From assembly GCA_025997595.1 (NCBI GenBank), contig BNUU01000008.1:1-57663 (forward strand): DNA of 57,663 nt, in the 5' to 3' direction. Below, in pieces: positions 31,089 to 41,135 of the stretch. A program made the position numbers and the translations under genes. Position 1 is the stretch's first letter. Each line of letters begins with the position of its first letter. The notes under the pieces were generated by a model that ran no database searches, was not told the DNA's origin, and was given only the letters and a program-made list of their open reading frames with translations. The stretch comes from Spirochaetia bacterium (GTDB taxonomy: Bacteria > Spirochaetota > Spirochaetia > Treponematales > Breznakiellaceae).

Positions 31089-32496
31089 ATGAAAAGAATG
31101 GCTGTCGTTATTTTAGTCATAATACTGTCTGGTTGTAGTACATTAAACGGTATGTTTGATAGTATTTTCGGTGGTTTAAGTAATACCTCTACCGGTTCGT
31201 CGAGTGGCCGTGCTCTATCTTCGTCGGATAGTAATGCTTCATCTAATGGTAATCCATCTTTTGTACGACAGAATGTAGGGTATTCTATCCGCAATTCTGT
31301 TGATAAAGTTGGTAAATTTATACATAAGTTTTCAGGGTCAACTCCCCTCCGTTATGACATTTGTCAATAATGATGGCTCTGTTACCGTGTGTTCTTCAGA
31401 TGAGAATGCTAAAATCACTTATATATATGAATATTCTATGAATCTCGAATCGCAAATAATTTTTAACATTCCAAACGAGCTTGGCCAATTAGGTGCATTT
31501 ACCAAAGACAGAGATGGAAACTATTACTTTTTTTATGGGGCCGAAACCACTAACCAGAACTCAGAAAATATGGCAATGGTAAAGTGTGACAAAAATGGCA
31601 CTAAAATTAAATCATTCAAGTTAAAGGCAAAGTCGAATGGACGGATTGACATGGATGGTATAAAAATACCGTTTGATGCCGGAACTTGCAGACTTGAACT
31701 GTCAGAATCTATGTTGGCGGTATATTTTGCGCGAGAAATGTTTAGCGGGCACCAGGCAAGTTATGGTTTTGTTTTGGATAAAGACACATTTGAACGTATA
31801 GATATAGGTGCAGTTACCAATCCCGGCAATGGAAAGGCTCTTCAAATGCCCTATGTAAGCCATTCATTCAATCAGTTTATACTCCCTATTGAGGGTGGTT
31901 TTATATTTGCGGATCATGGCGATGCATATCCTCGCTCCTTCGCTTTTTCACATTTTCAAAGTGATGGTGGTTTAATACGTTTGCAGGCGTTCAAATTTTC
32001 CGGACAAGTCGGTCAAAATGCAACATATGCCGAAATGGGCGGATTAGCAAAAAAATCAAAGGGCTATATTTTTGCTGGTATATACGGGAAAGATATAAAT
32101 GCTGCCCGTAATGTGTTAATACTTACATTCGATGCAAATTTAGCTAAATCTAGCGCACCAATATATGTTACAAAATATACAAAAGAAAATGGCCATGCAG
32201 GACATCCAAAAATAGTCGCACTGGATTCCGGACGCTATCTTCTTTTGTGGGAAACATTCAGATTTTCAACCCAAGCAGCAAATCTTATAGGGCAAGATCC
32301 TACTGATTATCTTTCCACGCATATGCTCATAATTGATGAAAATGGGAAAGCAATTTCAGAAATTCAAGAGCTGAAAGGTATACGCTTGAATATGAATGAT
32401 GTTTTACGCTATAACCCGCAAAACGGAAAAGTGTATTGGGCAATTAACAATAGTAATAAATCAATTACTATTTATGCCTTAGATGCGGGGAAATAA
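31089..32496 (+). pseudogene. lipoprotein interrupted by one frameshift
   Basis: Frame 1 (31089-31370) gives a lipoprotein signal (MKRMAVVILVIILSGC) and a Ser/Asn-rich linker. Frame 2 (open from 31300 to 32496) gives a ~380-residue domain with beta-propeller-like segments (DRDGNYYFFYGAE, GGFIFADHGDAYPRSF, NGKVYWAINNSN). The two reading frames overlap at 31300-31370, and the sensible junction is around 31335-31345 (KFSG to QLPSVMTF). The downstream part has no start codon with a ribosome-binding site and no signal peptide. This is a genuine frameshift, a sequencing error or a phase-variable state. Confidence 0.65.
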
Positions 32497-32513
32497 AAAA
32501 ATGAAAATAGTTG

Positions 32514-32542
32514 TTGACAAATGCATAAAAATATAATATCAT
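32514..32542 (+). promoter_or_regulatory. promoter of the coiled-coil gene
   Basis: TTGACA (32514-32519), 17-base spacer, TATCAT (32537-32542), 18 bases before the ATG at 32560, with GGAGG between. Confidence 0.6.
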
Positions 32543-32559
32543 AAATCACGGAGGTTAAT

Positions 32560-33531
32560 ATGAATATTGTTGATGGGAAGATATTGTCAGATTTTGATGT
32601 AATTATAAATAAATATTTGGTATTTTTGGTTCATGTTCAAAAAAGTAGTATGCAAACAACGGATAAAATTTCAATATTTGAAACGGCAAAAGAAATAGCT
32701 AATGAAGTTTATGCCAATGTTCAAAAAACATTAAATAATATCGATAAATATAACATTGAAGAAAAAAAGAAATATATTGAAAAAACATTATTGAATCTTG
32801 AGAAAGATATTGTAAATGAACTTAATAATAAATACAAGAATATAAAAGTTAGAGAAGACGCATTATTTTTGCTTAATGATATAATTGAGAAATTAAGCAC
32901 TATTGATAATGGGGTGGGGCTGTCAAATAGTATTATTCATAATTTATTTTCATATAAGGATTTAAATAATGAAAAGGAAAAACAGAAGCACTTGGAAGAA
33001 CAATTAATAAAAATAGAAGAAAAGATGGATGGCTATTTAGAAGATACAAAAATGAAAAACTTTTTGAATATGCTCTATAGAAAAAATGAAAACCCGGAAC
33101 GCTTTTATGAAGTAAATAAATTGATATTGGAAAAATGCAAAACACAAGAAATAAAATTGATCATTGATAATGTCATTGAAGAAAACAAAATGGGTTTGTT
33201 TTTTATTATAAATAAGAAAAATATTGCCATAAGGCGAAAAACAGAAACTTCTCTAATCGAATGCACAATTATTTTTAACGACTTTGAAGATAAATTTAAC
33301 ATAAATATTCAAGGACACATCAAAGTAAATAATTCAAAGGAAGTGTTTTATATTGATGAAACTTATCCAAATAATATGAGGGGAAGTATACTGAATACAT
33401 ATAATTTAAAAAGAATAGTAGAAATATTTAATGAACTATACTCAAAAAATTATACCAATAATAAAATATTGGAGGATAAAAATAAAGAAGAAATAGATAA
33501 TTTTCTGTCTGGTGATATAGAAAACGATTGA
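32560..33531 (+). CDS. AT-rich hypothetical protein, coiled coil
   Basis: 323 residues rich in Lys, Asn, Ile and Glu. The first ~190 residues are helical with heptad character (EKEKQKHLEEQLIKIEEKM); the rest is mixed. No signal peptide, membrane segment or known motif. GGAGG precedes the ATG. Codon use is strongly AT-biased and unlike the core genes, so recent acquisition is likely. Confidence 0.65.
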   Translation: MNIVDGKILSDFDVIINKYLVFLVHVQKSSMQTTDKISIFETAKEIANEVYANVQKTLNNIDKYNIEEKKKYIEKTLLNLEKDIVNELNNKYKNIKVREDALFLLNDIIEKLSTIDNGVGLSNSIIHNLFSYKDLNNEKEKQKHLEEQLIKIEEKMDGYLEDTKMKNFLNMLYRKNENPERFYEVNKLILEKCKTQEIKLIIDNVIEENKMGLFFIINKKNIAIRRKTETSLIECTIIFNDFEDKFNINIQGHIKVNNSKEVFYIDETYPNNMRGSILNTYNLKRIVEIFNELYSKNYTNNKILEDKNKEEIDNFLSGDIEND

Positions 33532-33622
33532 GGGTATAAAGTTGTATTAATCAGCACGCATCCGCAATTTGGAACCATGTGCGCTATTACGTATGCGAGT
33601 GGTTATACAGGCAATTAGCCTC

Positions 33623-34669
33623 TTACTGATACATAATAACATAGGGCCGCGGATTAAGGGCGTAGACCTGGGCGGGTGTCAGAAGGGGCGTGTCGGGTTT
33701 CGAGTTAAAATCGTAGAAAAGTTTGAAGGCCTTGACGGGTATGTTTGCCGCCTGTGCGTTGGAGGCGTAGGTATCCCGTTTAAGCTGAGGGCTCCCGTGC
33801 CCGTCCATGCAGTGCACCAGCCGCACCCGGTTAAAACTGCTGTCCACCTGATCGCGGTTGGTGATCATCCGGTAGTTAAACTGATGGATCACCAGCATCC
33901 GTTCGCCGGGAATTTTGTTTTCCACGATGTAATTTTCCATCACCCGCTGGGCTTCGTTTATTTCTGCGGCGGAAACAAAGCCGATTTCCTGGTTCGGTTT
34001 TTCGGTATGCCATTCCGGGTCCAGGGCCAGGTGTACATTGGGGTATCGCAGATAGGGCAGCATTTCACGCAGGGAATCCGCCGGGGTTTTTTTTCCGATC
34101 TGGTGATCAAGAAAAATAAGCATATCGTGGGCCAGCGCGTATTCAATATAGGGCATTAAATAATCTTCCCCAATACGGAAGGTCCGTGCATCCGGCTGTA
34201 TGGTGGAAAAAATGATGTAGAAAGCTTTTTTGATTCCACGGCCGCCGCTCACCGCACGGTACTCCTCCGCCAGTGTGGTAAGCCGGGCGTCCAGTTCTTC
34301 GATGGAGTACCGCCCCAGAATGCCCATGCCCCGCGAGCGGGGATGCCCGTAAAAGGCGAGGATATCATTGTTCAAGAGTATGGACTGGGAATCCACGCGC
34401 GCCTGATTCAGGGCTTTCAGTTCCGCTTCGGTGGCGGCCCAATAAGGTTTGGATGCTTCCTTGTTCCGTAAGGCATTGATTGAATCGGTAAAATAGACAG
34501 AAGGGAACAGCGGCGTCTCCGGTTTCTGCGCCTGTCCGTTTATGACATTTGGCGATGATGGTATGACCACACTTTCAGCCTCCGCCGCAGCAGGAAGCAC
34601 ACAAAACAAAGCCACAAGGAAGGGCAGGAAAAATCTGCCCTTGGTTTGAAGGGGATTATATCGGGACAT
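33623..34669 (-). CDS. secreted protein with TIM-barrel-like features
   Basis: 348 residues. KGRFFLPFLVALFCVLPAAA is a signal peptide. The mature part has alternating strands and helices (LIFLDHQIG, VHLALDPEWHTEKP, RMLVIHQFN, VRLVHCMDGHG) that resemble a (beta/alpha)8 fold with conserved acidic and His residues at strand ends, as in glycosidase-like secreted spirochete proteins. Substrate unknown. The start has no clear Shine-Dalgarno sequence. Confidence 0.6.
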   Translation of the reverse strand: MSRYNPLQTKGRFFLPFLVALFCVLPAAAEAESVVIPSSPNVINGQAQKPETPLFPSVYFTDSINALRNKEASKPYWAATEAELKALNQARVDSQSILLNNDILAFYGHPRSRGMGILGRYSIEELDARLTTLAEEYRAVSGGRGIKKAFYIIFSTIQPDARTFRIGEDYLMPYIEYALAHDMLIFLDHQIGKKTPADSLREMLPYLRYPNVHLALDPEWHTEKPNQEIGFVSAAEINEAQRVMENYIVENKIPGERMLVIHQFNYRMITNRDQVDSSFNRVRLVHCMDGHGSPQLKRDTYASNAQAANIPVKAFKLFYDFNSKPDTPLLTPAQVYALNPRPYVIMYQ

Positions 34670-34717
34670 CGTAGTGTGATTATCGGTAACAGCGGGGAAA
34701 ATATTTAACCAATAGAG

Positions 34718-34752
34718 TTGTTCAATAACTTCAGTTATTGAACAAGCCTAAT
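34718..34752 (+). repeat. dispersed palindrome, copy a
   Basis: TTGTTCAATAAC-TTCA-GTTATTGAACAA is a perfect 12-bp inverted repeat followed by GCCTAAT. Copies lie at 43859-43893 (same strand) and 14073-14118 (opposite strand). Confidence 0.75.
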
Positions 34753-34877
34753 ATCCCGTATGTCGCCATACGCCTGGGCATTGGGCCCGGAAAGCACATG
34801 AAATTAGGTGGGGGTAGGTATAGAGGGGTAATGCAGAAATGCCAGACACTGAATTTGTTTAGTGGGAAATTTTAGTC

Positions 34878-35666
34878 TTAGTTCAATCCGGCCAGTTCCC
34901 GGCTCACCTCTTCCAGCCGTTTGTTGAGGGAGGCAATGGTCCGTTCCAGGCGTTGTTTTTCTTTTTCAAGGCGCTGCTGGGGGTCTTCTTCGGAAGGCTT
35001 GCTGCGGACGGCGGCTTTTACCAGGTCGGGGCTTTTGCCTTTGACGAGGGCGTTTTCGGCGGCCATGCGGGTGTCGTCGTTTTTGATGCCCGCGAGGAAG
35101 CGCATGTTGTCGGCGCCTGTCTGGGGGTCGAGGTCGTACTGGTGCATCTTCATGGACATGGTGGCAGCCGCACGGGGGATGCGGAGGACCCGGTCCACGT
35201 AGTCCTCGAAGCGGGCGCCTATGGCGTAGCAGAGTTCATGGGCGCGGAGGAGGTGCATGCCCATTTCTTTCACTAAATTGCCATTTCCCAAAAGAAATTT
35301 TTGCCGTATCAGATCGGTGAGTTCCGTCAGTTCCGGGGAACCGGCGAACACATCCCGGTAGATGTTTTTCGCTTCCGCCTTTTCCAGGAGGCCGTGGAAG
35401 ATGGCCCAGAATTCCGAGGTGTGGGCCCGGGAAGGAAGTTTGCCGCCCTGGGCGCAGGCGTGGAGGTGGTGGGCGTATTCGTGGATGGCGGTGTAGAGGA
35501 GCAGGTTGTCGTCGGTAAAGTTCCGGTTGTGGAGGATGATTTCACGGGTGTCCGGTTTGTAGAGGCCGTTGACCTTTTTGCTCTGCTTCCCCGAAAAGAG
35601 CAGGGTGAATTCCAGGGGGGCGTCTTCGATGGCGAGCAGCTGTTTCTTAACCTGATCCTGATTCAT
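34878..35666 (-). CDS. putative zinc metallopeptidase-like protein
   Basis: 262 residues. HEYAHHLH (about residues 62-69) contains an HExxH zinc motif after LLLYTAIHEYAHH. The C-terminal 40 residues form a charged coiled coil (RLEKEKQRLERTIASLNKRL). No signal peptide, so cytosolic. It stops well before the palindrome at 34.7 kb and starts 12 bases after rsmE, suggesting cotranscription. Confidence 0.65.
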   Translation of the reverse strand: MNQDQVKKQLLAIEDAPLEFTLLFSGKQSKKVNGLYKPDTREIILHNRNFTDDNLLLYTAIHEYAHHLHACAQGGKLPSRAHTSEFWAIFHGLLEKAEAKNIYRDVFAGSPELTELTDLIRQKFLLGNGNLVKEMGMHLLRAHELCYAIGARFEDYVDRVLRIPRAAATMSMKMHQYDLDPQTGADNMRFLAGIKNDDTRMAAENALVKGKSPDLVKAAVRSKPSEEDPQQRLEKEKQRLERTIASLNKRLEEVSRELAGLN

Positions 35667-35678
35667 GATAGGACCAGC

Positions 35679-36467
35679 TTACCCAAGTTCGCCGATTTTT
35701 TCCAGAGCCAGAATGGCGGCGGCAACGCAGGCGGTCTCGGTGCGCAGGGCCCGCTCCCCCATGGACAGCCGCAGGAATCCCGCCGCTTCCAGCCGATCCC
35801 GTTCCCCATCGGACCAGCCCCGTTCCGGGCCGATGGCCAGCACCGCCGCGCGGCGTCCCAGGCTGAGCCGCGCCATGGAGCCGCCGGGCCGCACATTGTC
35901 CGCCGCAACGAGCAGGGGCCGCAGACCGGCCGCACCCGGCCCGGAAACGGTCTCCGGGGAGGACTGTGTTGGATGTTCTGATTTGGCCCAGGGCTTTTCC
36001 GCAAGCCATTCCTCCAGGCTGGTATACACCGAAAGCGAGGGGATACGGGTGTCACGGGACTGCACCGCCCCTTCGATCAGGGCAGCCTGTGCGCCGCCGT
36101 CGCTCAAAAGTTTGGTGTCCCGGTAGCTCTTGTCCCCCAGCTCGGTTCCCATCAGGTCCACCGCTTCCACCCCCAGGTTGGAAAGGTCCCGGAGCAGCCG
36201 CCGCAGTTGTATGGGCCGGGGAAAGCCCACCGCAAGGCGCAGGGGCGGCCGGGGGGGCGGCGCTTCATCAAGGTTCAGTGAGTAAAGGATCGAGCCGTCC
36301 AGGTTGATTTTTTCGATAATGCCGGTTCCCCGGTTTCCCCCCAGAACTCCCGCGTCAAAAGGATCCCCGGCCTTTTTGTGCAGGACCTTTAAAAGGTGGA
36401 TGGTCCGTTCGTCCCGGCGGGGCAGGGCCTTGCCCAGATCCTGTTCTTCAAAAAGGATGATGTTCAC
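35679..36467 (-). CDS. rsmE: 16S rRNA m3U1498 methyltransferase
   Basis: 262 residues. The SPOUT knot has AIGPERGWSDGE and the SAM-binding LRTETACVAAAILALE; the N-terminal PUA-like domain carries RTIHLLKVLHKKAGD. A ~20-residue Ser/Pro/Glu-rich insert (about residues 170-190) is unusual for the family. Confidence 0.9.
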   Translation of the reverse strand: MNIILFEEQDLGKALPRRDERTIHLLKVLHKKAGDPFDAGVLGGNRGTGIIEKINLDGSILYSLNLDEAPPPRPPLRLAVGFPRPIQLRRLLRDLSNLGVEAVDLMGTELGDKSYRDTKLLSDGGAQAALIEGAVQSRDTRIPSLSVYTSLEEWLAEKPWAKSEHPTQSSPETVSGPGAAGLRPLLVAADNVRPGGSMARLSLGRRAAVLAIGPERGWSDGERDRLEAAGFLRLSMGERALRTETACVAAAILALEKIGELG

Positions 36468-36470
36468 GGT

Positions 36471-36788
36471 TCAGTTAACCAGCATTTCCAATAAGGTTTG
36501 TTTTACTTCCGCTCTTTTTGCGGCGTTTAATTTTCCAAGTTTTTTAACAATTCTGATTTTATCTACTGTCCGTAATTGATCCAATACAATCCAGCCTGAT
36601 TTTTTCTGGAAGGTGATTTTTATCCGCATGGGGTATCCGTGGGCTTTTGTCGTCATAGGTGCGATGATTATGGTTTTTAGATATTGATTCATTTCATCCG
36701 GTGAGATAATCACACAGGGACGGGTTTTCTGTATTTCGTGCCCGATGGTTGGATCAAGGTTTACCAGACAAATATCATATTGTTCCAT
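36471..36788 (-). CDS. mazF: MazF-family mRNA-interferase toxin
   Basis: 105 residues. YDICLVNLDPTIGHEIQKTR and PCVIISPDEMN are the conserved MazF/PemK start. Its ATG overlaps the mazE stop (TAATG), so translation is coupled. Confidence 0.9.
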   Translation of the reverse strand: MEQYDICLVNLDPTIGHEIQKTRPCVIISPDEMNQYLKTIIIAPMTTKAHGYPMRIKITFQKKSGWIVLDQLRTVDKIRIVKKLGKLNAAKRAEVKQTLLEMLVN

Positions 36789-37036
36789 TACCATTCCCAC
36801 TCAAAGGATGTGTCTTCAAGGGTGTCTGGAATCAGGGGTTCGTCTTCACCCCGCTCGTGCATTGCGGCACAGGCCTCTGCCCATCCTTCCCGCGGCTTTT
36901 TTGCAACACGCCGTAATATAATTTCTTTATTGTGTACTTCCAGTTCAACCTTATTATCAATGTTGAGTTCATTGATAATGTTTTTGGGAAGTCTGATTCC
37001 CTTTGAATTTCCAATGGGTATAACCGAAACCAGCAT
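36788..37036 (-). CDS. mazE: MazE-family antitoxin
   Basis: 82 residues. The N-terminal AbrB/SpoVT swapped-hairpin motif IPIGNSKGIRLPKNI is clear; the acidic C-terminus EDTSFEWEW is the flexible toxin-binding tail. AAGGAG precedes the ATG. Autoregulation at the upstream palindrome is likely. Confidence 0.9.
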   Translation of the reverse strand: MLVSVIPIGNSKGIRLPKNIINELNIDNKVELEVHNKEIILRRVAKKPREGWAEACAAMHERGEDEPLIPDTLEDTSFEWEW

Positions 37037-37049
37037 AATGTGCTCCTTG

Positions 37050-37072
37050 ATGTAATAATAATGTAATTACAT
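37050..37072 (-). promoter_or_regulatory. candidate MazE operator
   Basis: ATGTAATTACAT (37061-37072) is a perfect 12-base palindrome next to a second ATGTAAT half-site, 25 bases upstream of mazE. Confidence 0.45.
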
Positions 37073-37079
37073 GGATGCG

Positions 37080-39707
37080 TCAACGCAGATACTTGCGCAG
37101 CCGGGCCAAAACCTCGTCCAGGTCCAGGGGCTTGCCCACATGATCGTTCATGCCCGCTTCAAGGCATTTTTCGATATCCTCCCGGAACACGTTGGCGGTC
37201 ATTGCAATTATTGGAACTTGCTTCGCAAGTTCCTTACTGTTTTCGAGCGCCCTGATACGACGGGTTGCCTCAAGGCCGTCCATCTCGGGCATCTGTACGT
37301 CCATAAAAATCAGGTCGTAGCGATCCGGGTTGGCACTGAACATTTCAATCGCCTTTATGCCGTTTTCCGCACAGTCGATGGCCATTTCCGTGGGCTCAAG
37401 GAGGGCAAGGACGATCTCCTGGTTGATCTCCATATCCTCCGCCAGGAGCAGATGGCGGCCCGCAAAGGAACCGGCCATGCCTGCGCCGGTGTCTTCTTTG
37501 CCCGCCTGGATGCTGCCTTCCGATCCGATACATTCGTTGATAAGGTCCGCAATGGCGGAGGCAAAGAGGGGCTTGGAGAGGAATTTATCCACCCCTATGG
37601 CCCTGGCTTCCGGCTCGATGATGGTCCATTCCGCCGCAGAAATTATGGTGATGATCGATTTGCCGCCGCCCATACCATCGGCGCCAATCTCTCTGATCTT
37701 CCGGGCAAGCTCCAGGCCGTTCATGCCGGGCATTTTCCAGTCGATGAAGTAGATATCATAGGCATTGCCCCGCCCGATGAGTTCAAGCGCATCCTCGCTG
37801 CCTGAGGCAACATCGCAGGCAATGCCGAAGCGCTGGGAAAGCTCGGTGAAGTATTCCCGTACCGCCTCATCATCATCCACCGCCAGGATACGGATATTAT
37901 TCCAGTTGACCCCGGGGGTTAAAAAATCCTGAACCTTTTCCGAGCTCCGTTTGGCCTGTACGGTAAAGGAAAAAGTGGAGCCCTTGCCCGGTTCGGATTC
38001 GACCCGGATCTCCCCGCCCATCATCTCCACGATACGCCTGGAAATGGCCAGCCCCAGGCCCGTGCCGCCGAACTTCCGGGAGGTGCTGTTTTCGGCCTGC
38101 TCAAAGGAATTGAACAGCCGCTTCTGCTGCTCCTCACTGATCCCGATACCCGTATCGGTCACTTCAATTTGCAGGGTACAGACATTTTTTTCTTCCTTCA
38201 CAAAATGGGTATCAAGATGAATGGAGCCCTCTTCGGCGGTAAACTTTACCGCATTGCTTAACAGGTTGGTAATCACCTGGGCCAGCCGCTGATCGTCCCC
38301 GATGAGCATACGGGGGATGCGCCGATCGATGCGGGCGGTAAGTTTTTGCCGCTTTTCATCGACCCGGAAATTGATGACATTCGCCACCCGCCGGAGCATC
38401 TTTTCAAAATCAAAACTGACCAGGGCCAGTTCCATCTTGCCCGCCTCAATTTTGGACATATCAAGGATATCGTTGATGACCCCCAAAAGGTGCGCCGAGG
38501 CGTCTTCAATTTTGCCGAAGCAGTAGTCCTTCCGTTCCACATCGGCGGCGGCCTTGCCTATGGCGGTCATGCCGATAACCGCATTCATCGGCGTGCGGAT
38601 CTCGTGGCTCATGTTGGCAAGGAAATCGCTCTTGGCGCGGCTCGCCTCTTCGGCGGCATCCTTGGCCGCCTGCAGGGTGGTGGAAACGGTGAGGTCGTAG
38701 ATCATGATGCAGAAGCAGACCACCCGCTTCCTGTAATAGATCCGGGATTTGGAGGCCCGCAGATAGAGGGTCTGCACCCCAAAGGGTTTTTCCTCAAGGC
38801 GGATAGAAAATTCGTGGGTCATCACATCCTGGGCGAGGATTTCTTTGGGGAAGCCCTCCACCTGGGGAATGGGGGTTCCCGCCGGTGTCCGGGCAATGGA
38901 GGGAAAGTAGCGCCGGGCCGCGTCGTTGGCGTCCAGGAAGCGGTCCTTCGAATCCAGCAGGATAAAGGCGTCATTGATGGTTTCCAGTACGGTTTCACGG
39001 GCAAAGGGCATCCAGTCCGCCATGCGGAAGCGCAGGGTGTGGTAGCCGAATACCAGTTCCACAATTGCCAGGGCGATGGAATTGAAGCTGTAACCGGATG
39101 CGTAGCCTGTGGGGTCCCAATAAAAGCGGGTAAAGGCAAAGGTCGGCGCCAGGCCGGAAACCAGGAAAAGGAAGGAGGCCTTCTGTAAATTACGATCACC
39201 CCCAATAAGATGACGGAAGATATAGATCATGCCATAAATGATGCAGAGGATGCCATAGAGCGAATTCACCAGGAGCAGGATACGGGGAGCGAACACCAGA
39301 TGGGGGAGGGGATGGCGCTGGTAGAGCACATTGGCAAACCAGGAGAAATAGGGGAAAAACACATCCCCGGACAGGAGCATCACCCCATTCACAAAGGGAT
39401 AAACCAACAGAAGAAACTTGATCAGCCGGTTCCGCAGGGGCTGGTCATAATATTCCATGGCGAAAAATGCAAAATACACCGCCATCATGGGCATGATGGC
39501 AAATTGCAGGCGGCTGCTCATCACGGCCATGCCCAGGTTGTTGGAGGTAATCTCCATCAGGTAGGCCAGGGAATACAGGAATATCCCGATGGAAAGGAAG
39601 ATAAAACTCCGCGAACGGGGGAGTTTGCCATTAATAATGGCCACGGAGAGCATGGCCCCCGATGAGAAGGTAACACAGAGCTGCAATATGGCAAAGACAA
39701 GTACCAT
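37080..39707 (-). CDS. hybrid sensor histidine kinase with two receiver domains
   Basis: 875 residues. Seven N-terminal hydrophobic helices (to about residue 215) form a 7TM sensor of the HisKA_7TM type, followed by a PAS-like region ([20 protein letters not shown]). HisKA carries [19 protein letters not shown] with the phospho-His; the ATPase has [10 protein letters not shown]. Two receivers follow, with phospho-acceptor Asp in [13 protein letters not shown] and [13 protein letters not shown]. No HPt domain or partner regulator is next to it; the next gene encodes a ligand-binding lipoprotein in the opposite direction, possibly a ligand supplier. Confidence 0.93.
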   Translation of the reverse strand: MVLVFAILQLCVTFSSGAMLSVAIINGKLPRSRSFIFLSIGIFLYSLAYLMEITSNNLGMAVMSSRLQFAIMPMMAVYFAFFAMEYYDQPLRNRLIKFLLLVYPFVNGVMLLSGDVFFPYFSWFANVLYQRHPLPHLVFAPRILLLVNSLYGILCIIYGMIYIFRHLIGGDRNLQKASFLFLVSGLAPTFAFTRFYWDPTGYASGYSFNSIALAIVELVFGYHTLRFRMADWMPFARETVLETINDAFILLDSKDRFLDANDAARRYFPSIARTPAGTPIPQVEGFPKEILAQDVMTHEFSIRLEEKPFGVQTLYLRASKSRIYYRKRVVCFCIMIYDLTVSTTLQAAKDAAEEASRAKSDFLANMSHEIRTPMNAVIGMTAIGKAAADVERKDYCFGKIEDASAHLLGVINDILDMSKIEAGKMELALVSFDFEKMLRRVANVINFRVDEKRQKLTARIDRRIPRMLIGDDQRLAQVITNLLSNAVKFTAEEGSIHLDTHFVKEEKNVCTLQIEVTDTGIGISEEQQKRLFNSFEQAENSTSRKFGGTGLGLAISRRIVEMMGGEIRVESEPGKGSTFSFTVQAKRSSEKVQDFLTPGVNWNNIRILAVDDDEAVREYFTELSQRFGIACDVASGSEDALELIGRGNAYDIYFIDWKMPGMNGLELARKIREIGADGMGGGKSIITIISAAEWTIIEPEARAIGVDKFLSKPLFASAIADLINECIGSEGSIQAGKEDTGAGMAGSFAGRHLLLAEDMEINQEIVLALLEPTEMAIDCAENGIKAIEMFSANPDRYDLIFMDVQMPEMDGLEATRRIRALENSKELAKQVPIIAMTANVFREDIEKCLEAGMNDHVGKPLDLDEVLARLRKYLR

Positions 39708-39767
39708 GGTTCCCTCTCCCCCCAGCTATGCCCTATAACGGTTTATTATACACCAAACGGGGATATC

Positions 39768-41129
39768 ATGACTATCCAAACCGGAAAGAAGAAAGGTACA
39801 ATCTTTTATCGAATGAAACGCATAAAGCCTTTGTTGGAAATCCTTGCCTTCTCGGTGTTGCTTACGGCTTGCGGGAAAGCTGCCCCCGCCCCGCAGCCTG
39901 CCATGCCCTGGCGGCACGGGACAACGGCAGGGCGTGGCGTGGCCTATTCCCAGGGCGCAACCGATGACTGGGTATTGATCGCCAATTCGGCGCCCACAAG
40001 CGGCCTTATTGCGCCCTATGCCGCCGCCATGAATGCGGGTATCAAAGCATATCTAAGAATGGTAAACGCCTCTGGGGGCATCGACGGGCGGCGGATCGTC
40101 TTTACCCACTACGCCGACGATGAAGCGGATCCGGAAAAGGGGCGTGAGGCGCTCCGGGGTATGGTGGAGGATATGAAGGCCTTTTCCATCGTGGGGCACT
40201 ATTACAGCACGGTGGTGGCGGCCACGGTGGAGGATATTAAACGGTATGGCATCCCTGCGGTCTTCCCCATTTCCGGTATCAGCGAACTTTACGCCACAGG
40301 CGCGAAAACCAACAGTGAAGGCTACAATCTGTTCCCGGTGCAGCCCATCTTCCGTAATGAAGGCCGGATTATGGTGGGGTATGCCGCCGGGGTTTTCAAA
40401 GCAAAAACCATCGGCATTATGTATACCGATGATGCAGCGGGGGAGAATCTTTTCCAGGGTATTATTGAGCAGGCGGCAACCCTTAAGCGGGCGCGGGTGG
40501 TGGTTCGGCAGGTTCCCGCTGCCATTGCAAATGGCGCCGCCGCAGACGCCGCTGCCAAAGCCGCGCTTTCCGCCGCAGTAAGCAGCCTTAAACGTGAAGA
40601 TCCGGATTGTATCATCATTGGCTCCCTTCAGTACGCCCTGCCGGAGATTCTCAGGGAGTTTGCCGCCCAAAAATTGAACAAGAACTGTATCACCAGCTAC
40701 GCAAACACCTCCCGGCCCGTCTCGAATGCGGTGATTCCGATTATTGGAAATGATTTCGATATCTACAGTCTGGGGTGGATCGATGCGCATGACACCCAAT
40801 CCCTAAGCCTGTTCACCCGGTGGATCGAAAACGAATACGCCTCAAATTCTAACGCCATGTACGGCTGGATCGCCGCTCATTTTTTCTGCGAGGGACTGCG
40901 CCGCATCGAAGGAGAGGACATCACCTGGGAAAATTATATGGCGGCCATGGAAAAGGGCCCCATCAACATCCCCTTCGGCGGCTCCTGCGACTTCTCCGGG
41001 GGCAACCGCTGGGGAACCCAGGAGATGAATCTCCAGCGGGCCATCCCTGCGGATGATAACTTCCCCTCAGGCTGGGAGGAAGTATCCCCCATGAACAGTG
41101 TTGATGCACTTCTGGGGCGGAATTGGTAA
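39768..41129 (+). CDS. ABC-type amino-acid/urea-like substrate-binding lipoprotein
   Basis: 453 residues with the N-terminal lipoprotein signal LLEILAFSVLLTACGKA. The mature part fits the type-1 periplasmic binding fold of branched-chain amino-acid receptors (GVAYSQGATDDWVLIANSAP; NASGGIDGRRI; FSIVGHYYSTVVAATVEDIK; AVFPISGISEL). No permease or ATPase genes are adjacent. It diverges from the hybrid kinase with a 60-base gap, so it may present ligand to that sensor. A later ATG at 39813 gives a more typical signal peptide but has no ribosome-binding site. Confidence 0.8.
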   Translation: MTIQTGKKKGTIFYRMKRIKPLLEILAFSVLLTACGKAAPAPQPAMPWRHGTTAGRGVAYSQGATDDWVLIANSAPTSGLIAPYAAAMNAGIKAYLRMVNASGGIDGRRIVFTHYADDEADPEKGREALRGMVEDMKAFSIVGHYYSTVVAATVEDIKRYGIPAVFPISGISELYATGAKTNSEGYNLFPVQPIFRNEGRIMVGYAAGVFKAKTIGIMYTDDAAGENLFQGIIEQAATLKRARVVVRQVPAAIANGAAADAAAKAALSAAVSSLKREDPDCIIIGSLQYALPEILREFAAQKLNKNCITSYANTSRPVSNAVIPIIGNDFDIYSLGWIDAHDTQSLSLFTRWIENEYASNSNAMYGWIAAHFFCEGLRRIEGEDITWENYMAAMEKGPINIPFGGSCDFSGGNRWGTQEMNLQRAIPADDNFPSGWEEVSPMNSVDALLGRNW

Positions 41130-41135
41130 TGGGCG

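Noticed and set aside
31335..31345. Programmed ribosomal frameshift in the lipoprotein
   Set aside because: No slippery heptamer, long homopolymer or downstream structure was recognised; a mutation or sequence error is simpler.
33532..33622. Possible tRNA-like segment between 33.5 and 33.6 kb
   Set aside because: No T-loop GTTC pattern or acceptor stem pairing could be drawn.
37080..39707. Nested + strand frames within the hybrid kinase gene
   Set aside because: The kinase frame holds all domain motifs; the opposite frames are GC-skew shadows.
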